DNA from: Pseudomonas sp. URMO17WK12:I11
GTDB lineage: Bacteria > Pseudomonadota > Gammaproteobacteria > Pseudomonadales > Pseudomonadaceae
Direction of reading: 5' to 3'
Length of the DNA: 61,914 nucleotides
Assembly: GCF_007677725.1 (NCBI RefSeq)
Contig: NZ_VEDF01000006.1
Location: forward strand, 285,063-346,976
The notes under the pieces are model-generated. The model was given only the letters and a program-made list of their open reading frames with translations, was not told the DNA's origin and did no database searches. A program made the translations under genes and the position numbers. This document shows, piece by piece, positions 47,868-55,642 of this stretch; the first letter of the stretch is position 1; each line of letters opens with the position of its first letter.

Positions 47868-49156
47868 TGAACGATCGTCGCGGTTTTCTCAAGCAGGCCG
47901 GCCTGTTCGCCGCCGCCCTTCCGTTAAGTGGCAGCTTCACCCCGAGCGCGTTGGCTGCCGTTCCTGCTGCCCGGCCCAGCGAGGATAAATGGCAGGCCCT
48001 GCGCCAGCAGTTCGACCTCGACCCGTCCTACCTGCACTTCTGCAATTTTCTGCTCGCCTCGCATCCCCGTGTGGTCAGCGAGGCGATCGCAGGCTTTCGC
48101 GCGCGCCTGGATCAGAATCCGGGCGAGATGGTCGACTGGGACCGCGAAGAGCTTTGGGGCTATGAAAACCAAGTGCGCGCCTGGGCCGGTCGCTATTTCG
48201 GCGTGCAGCCGGGCCAAGTGGCCCTCACCGGCAGCACCACCGAAGGCTTGTCGATGATCTACGGTGGCCTGCAGGTGGCGCCAGGCAAGGAAATCCTGGT
48301 CAGTGCCCATGAGCACTACTCCACCAACACCCGCCTGGCCTATCGCGAACAGCTGATGGGCACCCAGGTGCGCCGAGTAGCGTTGTTCAAGGACCCGCAG
48401 CAGGTTTCGGTGGACGAGATGCTCGGCAACATCCGCCAGGCTATCGGCCCGCAGACCCGCGTGCTGGGCATGACCTGGGTGCAATCCGGTAGCGGGGTCA
48501 AACTGCCGATTCGCGAAGTCGGCGAATTGGTGAAAACCCTGAACCACAGCCGTGACGAGCAGGATCGCATCATCTATGTGGTCGACGGCGTGCATGGCTT
48601 CGGTATCGAGGATGTGAACTTCGCCGACTTCAACTGCGACTACTTCATCGCCGGCACCCACAAATGGCTGTTCGGCCCACGCGGCACCGGCGTGATCATC
48701 GCCCGCGAGGCCACGCCCCAGCCCTACCTGGTGCCCAGCCTGCCGACCTTCACCAAGGGCGAGAACTTCGGCACCTTGATGACCCCTGGTGGCTACCACG
48801 CCTTCGACCATCGGCTGGCCCTGGGCAAGGCGTTCGAACTGCACTTGCAACTGGGCAAGGCCGACGTGCAGGCCCGTGTGCACCAGCTCAACGACTACCT
48901 CAAGCAGCGTCTCGCCGAGCACGCCAAGGTGCACCTGGTGACGCCGCGCAGCAGCCAGCTCAGCGCCGGTTTCACGTTCTTCCGTGTCGAGGGCCGCGAC
49001 TGCGACGCCGTCGCTCGCCACCTCATGGCCAACAAGGTCATCAGCGACGCCGTTGACCGTGACGTGGGCCCGGTGGTGCGCCTGGCCCCCAGCCTGCTCA
49101 ATGACGAAAGCGAGATCGACCGGCTGATGGCCATTCTCACCTCGCAACTCGCCTGA
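47867..49156 (+). CDS. pvdN: Pyoverdine side-chain enzyme PvdN (PLP-dependent)
   Basis: Periplasmic PLP enzyme that converts the pyoverdine glutamate side chain to succinamide. Tat signal MNDRRGFLKQAGLFAAALPL. Class-V aminotransferase fold: LTGSTTEGLSMIYGGLQV; VVDGVHGFGIEDVNFADFNC; the PLP Lys in FIAGTHKWLFGPRGTGV near residue 265. The ATG overlaps the pvdM stop by one base; 429 aa. pvdO follows after 25 bp. Confidence 0.96.
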   Translation: MNDRRGFLKQAGLFAAALPLSGSFTPSALAAVPAARPSEDKWQALRQQFDLDPSYLHFCNFLLASHPRVVSEAIAGFRARLDQNPGEMVDWDREELWGYENQVRAWAGRYFGVQPGQVALTGSTTEGLSMIYGGLQVAPGKEILVSAHEHYSTNTRLAYREQLMGTQVRRVALFKDPQQVSVDEMLGNIRQAIGPQTRVLGMTWVQSGSGVKLPIREVGELVKTLNHSRDEQDRIIYVVDGVHGFGIEDVNFADFNCDYFIAGTHKWLFGPRGTGVIIAREATPQPYLVPSLPTFTKGENFGTLMTPGGYHAFDHRLALGKAFELHLQLGKADVQARVHQLNDYLKQRLAEHAKVHLVTPRSSQLSAGFTFFRVEGRDCDAVARHLMANKVISDAVDRDVGPVVRLAPSLLNDESEIDRLMAILTSQLA

Positions 49157-49181
49157 CATTTGCCTTTGAAGAGTACCGCCA

Positions 49182-50036
49182 ATGCATAGTTACCAACCCC
49201 TGGCCCTGGTGGCCGCCCTGCTCGCCAGCGGCAGCGCCCTGGCCACCGATGCGCACGCGCCCGGCCAGACGTTCAAGGACTGCAAGGATTGCCCGCAGAT
49301 GGTGGTACTGCCCGCAGGCAGCTTCACCATGGGCGTGCCAGACGATGAAGTGGGCCGCCAACCGGACGAAGGCCCGATGCACACCGTGACCTTCGCCAAG
49401 CCGTTCGCGGTCAGTCAGTTCCAGGTGCAGGCCAAGCAGCTGCAAGCCTGGCAGCGCGACGCCAAGATCACCCTGCCTGACGGCGACGACCGTCCCGGCC
49501 GGCGCTGCACCAACGGCAAGCCCAGCTACCCGCAAGGCCCCGAGCAACCGGCGGTGTGCATCGCCTACGACGAGGTGAAGGCCTACGTGGCCTGGCTGTC
49601 GAAAAAAACCGGCAAACACTATCGCATGCTCAGCGAAGCCGAGCGTGAATATGGCGCTCGCGCTGGTAGCAGCGGCCCGTTCCCGTTCCCCTTCGACGAA
49701 GGCAAGGACTACAGCATCGCCAAGCATGCCAACACCTACGGCGCCGCCGATGGCTACAACTACACCTCGCCTGCCGGCAGCTTCCCGGCCAACGCTTTTG
49801 GCCTGTACGACATGCACGGCAACGTCTACGAATGGGTCGCCGACTGTCGCCACGACGATTATGTCGGCGCCCCTGCCGATGGCAGCGCCTGGATGGAAAC
49901 GAGCTGCGAGTACAACCACATTCGCGGCAACGACTACAGCGAGGCGCCGGTGTTCTCCCGCTCGGGCAATCGCAACTACCGCGAACCCTACGTGCGCGGC
50001 GACTGGCTAGGTTTCAGGGTCGCCCGCGAGCTCTAG
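49182..50036 (+). CDS. pvdO: Pyoverdine maturation protein PvdO (FGE-sulfatase family)
   Basis: Periplasmic protein needed for oxidation of the dihydropyoverdine ring. Signal peptide (LALVAALLASGSALATDA). Formylglycine-generating-enzyme-like fold: MVVLPAGSFTMGVPDDEVGR at residue 40, RMLSEAEREYGARAG, GLYDMHGNVYEWVADC and a C-terminal YVRGDWLGFRVAREL. Length is 284 aa. End of the pvdMNO operon, with a hairpin 20 bp downstream. Confidence 0.96.
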   Translation: MHSYQPLALVAALLASGSALATDAHAPGQTFKDCKDCPQMVVLPAGSFTMGVPDDEVGRQPDEGPMHTVTFAKPFAVSQFQVQAKQLQAWQRDAKITLPDGDDRPGRRCTNGKPSYPQGPEQPAVCIAYDEVKAYVAWLSKKTGKHYRMLSEAEREYGARAGSSGPFPFPFDEGKDYSIAKHANTYGAADGYNYTSPAGSFPANAFGLYDMHGNVYEWVADCRHDDYVGAPADGSAWMETSCEYNHIRGNDYSEAPVFSRSGNRNYREPYVRGDWLGFRVAREL

Positions 50037-50056
50037 CGCGGGCGTTTGACGCCCCC

Positions 50057-50079
50057 GGCCCAGGCGTTTTGCCTGGGCC
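50057..50079 (+). terminator. Terminator after pvdO
   Basis: Perfect 9-bp stem GGCCCAGGC / GCCTGGGCC with a GTTTT loop, directly before the pvdE promoter. The T tract is short (AAATTT region). Confidence 0.75.
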
Positions 50080-50082
50080 GCC

Positions 50083-50106
50083 TAAATTTGCAGACCCCTC
50101 GTACGT
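50083..50106 (+). promoter_or_regulatory. PvdS (iron-starvation) promoter for pvdE
   Basis: TAAAT, 16 bases, CGT, starting 3 bp after the pvdO hairpin and 75 bp before pvdE. Confidence 0.88.
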
Positions 50107-50180
50107 CTTCCTCACAGGGCAATGGCCCCTATGGCGCCTGCCCCACAGCGCTGCCAAGCGCATCCACCAGGAACCCCACC

Positions 50181-51839
50181 ATGAACCGATCGACCCCTGG
50201 CGCACTTCGCGAACTCCTCGGCTTGCTCAAGCCCTACCGGCTGATCGTCGCCATTGCCGTCGGGCTGGGCATCGTCGGCGGCTTGTGCATCACCTTGCTG
50301 CTGGCCAACATCAACAACCTGCTGCACGCGCCTGGGGCATTGAGCTGGGGAGTGGTGCTGGCGTTCGCGGGGATCTGCGTGGTTGCACTGGGCTCATCCA
50401 TCGCATCGGACATCGGCACCAACTACGTTGGCCAGCATGTCATCGCCGGCCTGCGCCGTGACCTGGGCGAGAAAGTGCTCAGCGCTCCCATCGAGCAGAT
50501 CGAGCGCTATCGCAGCCACCGTCTGATCCCGGTATTGACCCACGATGTCGATACCATCAGCGACTTCGCCTTCGCCTTCGCACCGCTGGCCATCTCGCTG
50601 TCGGTGACCCTGGGCTGCCTGGGTTACCTGGCGCAGCTGTCGTGGCCGATGTTTCTGATCGCCGCCCTGGCCGTACTGCTCGGCACCGCGGTGCAATACA
50701 TCGCACGGGTCCGTGGCATACGCGGCTTCAACGCGGCGCGCGAAGCCGAGGACGAGCTACAGAAACATTATGATGGCGTTGCCAGCGGCGCCAAGGAACT
50801 GCGCATCAGCCGCCCGCGTCGCCAGCGCATGTTCAATGACCGCATCAGCCGCACGGCGAACTTCATCCGCGATACCCACGTACGCTCGATCAACATCTTC
50901 GTCATCGCCAAGAGCCTGGGCTCGATGCTGTTCTTCGTGGTCATCGGCCTGGTACTGGCCCTGCAACAGGCCCAGTTGGTCAGCGACCCCAAGGTCACCA
51001 GTGGTTTCGTGCTGGTGCTGCTCTACATGAAAGGGCCGCTGGAGCACCTGGTCTCGACCCTGCCGATCGTCAGTCGCGCGCAAATTGCCTTCCGCCGCAT
51101 CGCCGAGCTATCGCAGCAGTTTTCCTCGCCTGAGCCGCACCTGCTGCTGGCCGCAGCCGAGGTGCCAGATCAGCAGATCCGCAGCCTGGAACTGCGTGAC
51201 GTCGGTTTCGCTTTCCCGCCGGTGGCGGGCGCTGCGCCGTTCGCACTGGGCCCGATCAACCTGCGCATCGAACAGGGCGACATCCTGTTCATCGTCGGTG
51301 AGAACGGTTGCGGCAAGACCACCCTGATCAAGCTGCTGCTGGGCTTGTATGCGCCTCAGCACGGCCAGATCCTGCTCGATGGCCAGCCCGTCAGCGCTGC
51401 CAACCGCGACGACTACCGCCAGTTGTTCACCACCGTGTTCGCCGACTACTACCTGTTCGACGACCTGCTGCAGGATGCCCAGGCCCTGCCCGAGGACGCT
51501 GGTCAATATCTGCAACGGCTAGAGATCGCGCACAAGGTGCAGATCCGCGACGGCGCCTTCACCACCACCGATCTTTCGACCGGCCAGCGTAAGCGTCTGG
51601 CGCTGGTCAACGCCTGGCTGGAGAAGCGCCCGGTGCTGGTGTTCGATGAGTGGGCTGCTGACCAGGACCCAACGTTCCGGCGCATTTTCTATACCGAACT
51701 GCTGCCTGAGCTCAAGCGCCTGGGCAAGACCATCATCGTCATCAGCCACGACGACCGCTACTTCGATGTGGCCGATCATTTGCTGCGACTGCGCGACGGC
51801 AAGCGAGTGGAGGAGGAACTCGCCGCCCTGGCCCAGTGA
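50181..51839 (+). CDS. pvdE: Pyoverdine precursor ABC exporter PvdE
   Basis: Inner-membrane transporter moving ferribactin to the periplasm, where PvdM/N/O/P act. Six-helix membrane half (LIVAIAVGLGIVGGLCITLL onward), then an ATPase: Walker A GENGCGKTT near residue 375, signature STGQRKR, Walker B PVLVFDEWAADQDP, H-loop ISHDDRYF. ATG 50181 gives 552 aa. Probably co-transcribed with fpvA 81 bp downstream. Confidence 0.96.
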   Translation: MNRSTPGALRELLGLLKPYRLIVAIAVGLGIVGGLCITLLLANINNLLHAPGALSWGVVLAFAGICVVALGSSIASDIGTNYVGQHVIAGLRRDLGEKVLSAPIEQIERYRSHRLIPVLTHDVDTISDFAFAFAPLAISLSVTLGCLGYLAQLSWPMFLIAALAVLLGTAVQYIARVRGIRGFNAAREAEDELQKHYDGVASGAKELRISRPRRQRMFNDRISRTANFIRDTHVRSINIFVIAKSLGSMLFFVVIGLVLALQQAQLVSDPKVTSGFVLVLLYMKGPLEHLVSTLPIVSRAQIAFRRIAELSQQFSSPEPHLLLAAAEVPDQQIRSLELRDVGFAFPPVAGAAPFALGPINLRIEQGDILFIVGENGCGKTTLIKLLLGLYAPQHGQILLDGQPVSAANRDDYRQLFTTVFADYYLFDDLLQDAQALPEDAGQYLQRLEIAHKVQIRDGAFTTTDLSTGQRKRLALVNAWLEKRPVLVFDEWAADQDPTFRRIFYTELLPELKRLGKTIIVISHDDRYFDVADHLLRLRDGKRVEEELAALAQ

Positions 51840-51920
51840 TCTTCCCGGTGTGGCGACCGGGCACGCTACGTAGCGCAAAAAAACTCATAACTAATCAATC
51901 TGCTGACACTGAGTATCCGC

Positions 51921-54398
51921 ATGACCATGATCACGGTTTCGCCGCTCGCCCGGGCGGTTCGCAGTAAAACATCGCTGTTGCTCAACCCGTCACTGCTGGC
52001 CTGCGCGCTGGCAGTTTGCATGAACGCCCATGCCGAGCCTGTCGCCCTGGACATCCCGGCCCAGGGGCTGATCGGCGCGCTCAACGCATTGGCCCAGCAG
52101 GCTGACCTGCAATTGCTGTACAGCCCGGACACCTTGCGCAACACCAACGCACCGGCGATCCGCGGCAACATGGAACCGGAGCAGGCATTGCGTCTACTGC
52201 TGCGCGACAGCGGCCTGACCTACCAGCTCGACGGCCACACCGTGACGCTCAGTGGCGCCTCTGGCTCATCGGCAATGGAATTGGGGCCATTGAATATCGA
52301 TGCCAGCACGCTGACGGCGACGAGTGAGGGGACCAACTCGTATGCCGCGCGCGCCGTGACCATCGGCAAGGGCGTGCACACGCTCAAGGAGACGCCGCAG
52401 TCGGTCACCGTCATGACCCGCAAGATGCTCGATGACCAGAACCTCAACACCCTCGAGCAGGTATTGGACAAGACGCCCGGTATCACCACCTACGACTCGC
52501 CCATGGGCGGCAAGTACTTCTATTCGCGCGGTTTCAATCTCGACGGCCAGTACCAGTACGACGGCGTGCCGCTGGATGTGGGCGGCAACTACGTGCAGGC
52601 CAACAGCTTTTCCAGCGACATGGCGTTCTATGATCGCGTGGAAGTCCTCAAAGGCGCGGCCGGTATGATGAAAGGCTCGGGTTCATCGGCCGGTGGCGTC
52701 AACTTCGTGCGCAAGCGTGGTCAGGACAAAGCCCATACCAGTATCACCCTCTCCGCTGGCAGCTGGGACAATTACCGCAGCCAGGTGGACGTGGGCGGCC
52801 CGCTGAACGCGTCGGGCAGCGTCCGCGGCCGGGCCGTGGCGGCGCTGCAGGACAAACAGTATTTCTACGATAACTCCAAGCGCCAGGACCGTATCGCCTA
52901 CGGCGCCATCGACTGGGACGTGACCCCCGACACCACGCTCGGCTTCGGCCTGGCTTACGAGGATGTCGATGCCACGCCCTGCTATCACGGCCTGCCCCGT
53001 TATGCCGACGGCAGCGACCTGAAGCTGTCGCGTTCGACCTGCCTGGGCGCCAGCTGGAACGACTTGCAAAGCGAGCGCATCACCGCCTTCGCCGACCTCA
53101 AGCACCGTTTCAACGATGACTGGTCGCTGAATTTTGCGTCGGTGTATACCCACAACAACCAGAACATCGAGTACGGCTATTCCGAGGGCTCGGTGCCGGT
53201 AGGGGCCAATGCCGGAGCCATGGGTCGTTACTCGGGCCGCTTCGACTACGACCAGGACGACTACGGCTTCGATAGTTACATCGATGGCAAGTTCGATGCG
53301 TTCGGGCTGGAGCACGAGCTGATCGTCGGGGTCAACGCCAGTCGGCAGAAGAACCATGATTACTTCGCCTTGCTGGCCTTGAGCGGCAGGCAGAACCCGT
53401 TCGACCCCTCGGACAACTTTCCGCACCCGTCCAAGGCCGATTATCAGACCGGCACCCTTCGCGGCGGGCCATTTCCGACCGATTCCACTACCAGCCAGTG
53501 GGGCACCTACGCCAACCTGCGCCTGAAACTGGCCGAGCCCCTCACCCTGGTGCTGGGCACCCGCGTCAGCTGGTACCGCAACAGTCGCGATTCCTACACC
53601 CAGCGCTGGGACAGCTGGGAGCATATCCGCAGCCAGGAAAACGGCGAAGTTACCCCGTTCGGCGCCTTGCTCTACGACCTCGACGAGCAGTGGACCGCGT
53701 ACGCCAGCTATGCGCAGATCTTCCAGCCACAGGGCAATCTGACCACCGCTGACGGTCAGTCGCTGCAGCCCAAGACGGGTGGCAGCTATGAACTGGGGAT
53801 CAAGGGCGAGCTGTTCGACGGCAACCTCAACACCTCGTTCAACCTGTTCCGCACCATCGAAGACCACCGCGCTGAAACCGACTATGAAAATGTCTGCGCC
53901 GGTTCCAGCGACGGCTATTGCTACACCGACAGCGGGAAGGTCCGTGCCCAGGGTTTCGAGGCGGAAATCAGCGGCTCGCCGATCGACCGTCTGCAATTGC
54001 TTGCCGGTTACACGTATACCCAGACCAAGTACCTGAAAACCATCAACGACACCGACCCAACCGAGCTGACCTTCACCTCCAGCTTCATTCCGCGGCACAT
54101 GCTCAAGGTCTGGGGTGACTACCAGCTCGACGGTGCGCTGGATCGCTGGACGATCGGTGCAGGGGTGTCCAGCCAGAGCGACAACTTCCGCCGTCAGGGC
54201 AACACCCGCATCGAGCAAGCGGGCTACACCCTGTGGAGCGGCCGTGTGCAATATCGCCTGGACGAACACTGGACCGTGGCGGTCAACGGCAACAACCTGT
54301 TCGACAAGAAGTACTACAGCACCATCGGGGCCACGGGTTGGGGTAATTACTATGGCGAGCCGCGCAACTTCATGCTGACCCTGAAGGGGGATTTCTGA
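51921..54398 (+). CDS. fpvA: TonB-dependent ferripyoverdine receptor FpvA
   Basis: Outer-membrane receptor that imports ferripyoverdine and signals to the FpvR/PvdS system. Signal peptide ending NAHA. N-terminal signalling (STN) domain at about 40-120: LDIPAQGLIGALNALAQQAD, then LQLLYSPDTLRN. Plug from about 150: TVMTRKMLDDQNLNTLEQVL, RGFNLDGQYQYDGVPLDVGG and GAAGMMKGSGSSAGGVNFVR. Beta barrel ends in the C-terminal Phe of NFMLTLKGDF. Length is 825 aa. No PvdS box in the 81-bp gap, so read-through from pvdE is likely. Confidence 0.95.
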   Translation: MTMITVSPLARAVRSKTSLLLNPSLLACALAVCMNAHAEPVALDIPAQGLIGALNALAQQADLQLLYSPDTLRNTNAPAIRGNMEPEQALRLLLRDSGLTYQLDGHTVTLSGASGSSAMELGPLNIDASTLTATSEGTNSYAARAVTIGKGVHTLKETPQSVTVMTRKMLDDQNLNTLEQVLDKTPGITTYDSPMGGKYFYSRGFNLDGQYQYDGVPLDVGGNYVQANSFSSDMAFYDRVEVLKGAAGMMKGSGSSAGGVNFVRKRGQDKAHTSITLSAGSWDNYRSQVDVGGPLNASGSVRGRAVAALQDKQYFYDNSKRQDRIAYGAIDWDVTPDTTLGFGLAYEDVDATPCYHGLPRYADGSDLKLSRSTCLGASWNDLQSERITAFADLKHRFNDDWSLNFASVYTHNNQNIEYGYSEGSVPVGANAGAMGRYSGRFDYDQDDYGFDSYIDGKFDAFGLEHELIVGVNASRQKNHDYFALLALSGRQNPFDPSDNFPHPSKADYQTGTLRGGPFPTDSTTSQWGTYANLRLKLAEPLTLVLGTRVSWYRNSRDSYTQRWDSWEHIRSQENGEVTPFGALLYDLDEQWTAYASYAQIFQPQGNLTTADGQSLQPKTGGSYELGIKGELFDGNLNTSFNLFRTIEDHRAETDYENVCAGSSDGYCYTDSGKVRAQGFEAEISGSPIDRLQLLAGYTYTQTKYLKTINDTDPTELTFTSSFIPRHMLKVWGDYQLDGALDRWTIGAGVSSQSDNFRRQGNTRIEQAGYTLWSGRVQYRLDEHWTVAVNGNNLFDKKYYSTIGATGWGNYYGEPRNFMLTLKGDF

Positions 54399-54449
54399 CG
54401 GGTGCTCGCTGCTAGCGTTCGCCTTGCAGGTTGCAGCACCTGAACGGTG

Positions 54450-54627
54450 GAGCGCCGCCCGCGCGGCGCATCGCGAGCTGTGCTCGCTCCTACGGCTTTT
54501 TTCGGGCCCGTGTAGGAGCGAGCGCAGCTCGCGATGCGCCGCGCAGGCGGCGCTCGATCCTACGGTTTTTTTCGGGCCCGGTGTAGGAGCGAGCGCAGCT
54601 CGCGATGCGTCCCACGGGCGGCGCTCG
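54450..54627. repeat. REP cluster, three copies
   Basis: One inverted unit (54450-54495) and two direct units (54511-54556, 54582-54627) of the TGTAGGAGCGAGCGCAGCTC family seen at 143-264. Short T runs and TCGGGCCCG lie between them. The cluster separates the convergent fpvA and hydrolase genes and may help terminate both. Confidence 0.85.
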
Positions 54628-54631
54628 CCCC

Positions 54632-55579
54632 CTACCCCATGGCCCTCCCCAACGCCGCCCCCAACCGCTCATGCACCTCGAGCACCTCCGGCAGCACCGA
54701 AGCCATGCGCAACAGGTCATGGGTAAGCCCCGGCAACTCGATCAGCTCAACCGCCACGCCGGCCTCGCGCAAGCGCTCGACATAGGCCCGACCCTCGTCA
54801 AGCAGAGGATCGAGCCCGGCCAGGGCGACGATGGCGGGCGCGACCCCGTGCAGATCCTCGGCCAGCAACGGCGAAAAACGCCAGTCATGGCGGTCCTGCG
54901 GGGTGCGCGCATAATGATCGTAGAACCACTCCAGAGTGTCGCTTTCCAGCAGATAGCCTTCGCCGAACAGGGTCCGCGACACACTCTGCCGGCTGGCGTC
55001 GGTGACGGGATAGCACAGCAGTTGAGCGCTGGGCACCAGCGGCGCTCGCTCACCCAGCCGCGCAGCCTGGATGGCCAGCACCGTGGCCAAGGTCGCCCCT
55101 GCGCTGTCGCCACCGAAAGCGACGCGGGTGCTGTCCAGGCCCAACGCTTGCGCTTCGGTGGCCAGCCACGCCAGGCAATCCTCACCGTCTTGCAGGGCAA
55201 CCGGAAAACGGTGCTCCGGCGCAAGCCGGTAGCCCACCGCCAACACCGCGCAGCCCGATCGGGCGCACAGCTCACGGCAGACGCCGTCGTGGCTGTCCAG
55301 GCTGCCAACGACGAAACCGCCGCCGTGGAAGTACACCAGCACCGGCGACGGTCCGCCAGCCTCAGGCCGCCGGTACAGGCGCAGCGGTACGGCCGCGCCA
55401 TCCCGCGCCGGCGCGTGCAGGCTTTGGCAGACCAACCCTGCGGGCGCTGGCCAACGCAGCTGCTCGGTGGACTGCTGAAAAACACGCCGGGCTTGCTCAG
55501 GGCTCAGGCGGTGAAGCGGCGCGTTGCCAGCATTGGCTTCGGCGAGGTCGAGAAAAGCTTCAAGTTCAGGATGCAGCAT
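54632..55579 (-). CDS. Alpha/beta hydrolase, hormone-sensitive-lipase family
   Basis: Esterase/lipase-like enzyme. Oxyanion-hole motif VYFHGGGFVVGSLDSHDGVC near residue 85; nucleophile Ser in AFGGDSAGATLATV; catalytic Asp in AGLDPLLDEG and His in PGLTHDLLR. The ATG at 55579 (315 aa) has GGGGAA 6-7 bases upstream. It lies 63 bp downstream of the NRPS on the same strand, so it is probably co-transcribed with pyoverdine synthesis. Whether it acts on the peptide is unknown. Confidence 0.88.
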   Translation of the reverse strand: MLHPELEAFLDLAEANAGNAPLHRLSPEQARRVFQQSTEQLRWPAPAGLVCQSLHAPARDGAAVPLRLYRRPEAGGPSPVLVYFHGGGFVVGSLDSHDGVCRELCARSGCAVLAVGYRLAPEHRFPVALQDGEDCLAWLATEAQALGLDSTRVAFGGDSAGATLATVLAIQAARLGERAPLVPSAQLLCYPVTDASRQSVSRTLFGEGYLLESDTLEWFYDHYARTPQDRHDWRFSPLLAEDLHGVAPAIVALAGLDPLLDEGRAYVERLREAGVAVELIELPGLTHDLLRMASVLPEVLEVHERLGAALGRAMG

Positions 55580-55642
55580 GATGTTCCCCAAGCAGAGGCA
55601 GGCCCGTGCAGGCCCGCCCCTCGTAGTGAAAGACGAAAAGAC

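Noticed and set aside
51840..51920. PvdS box before fpvA
   Set aside because: No TAAAT-N16/17-CGT; only the palindrome CGCTACGTAGCG and A-rich sequence are present.
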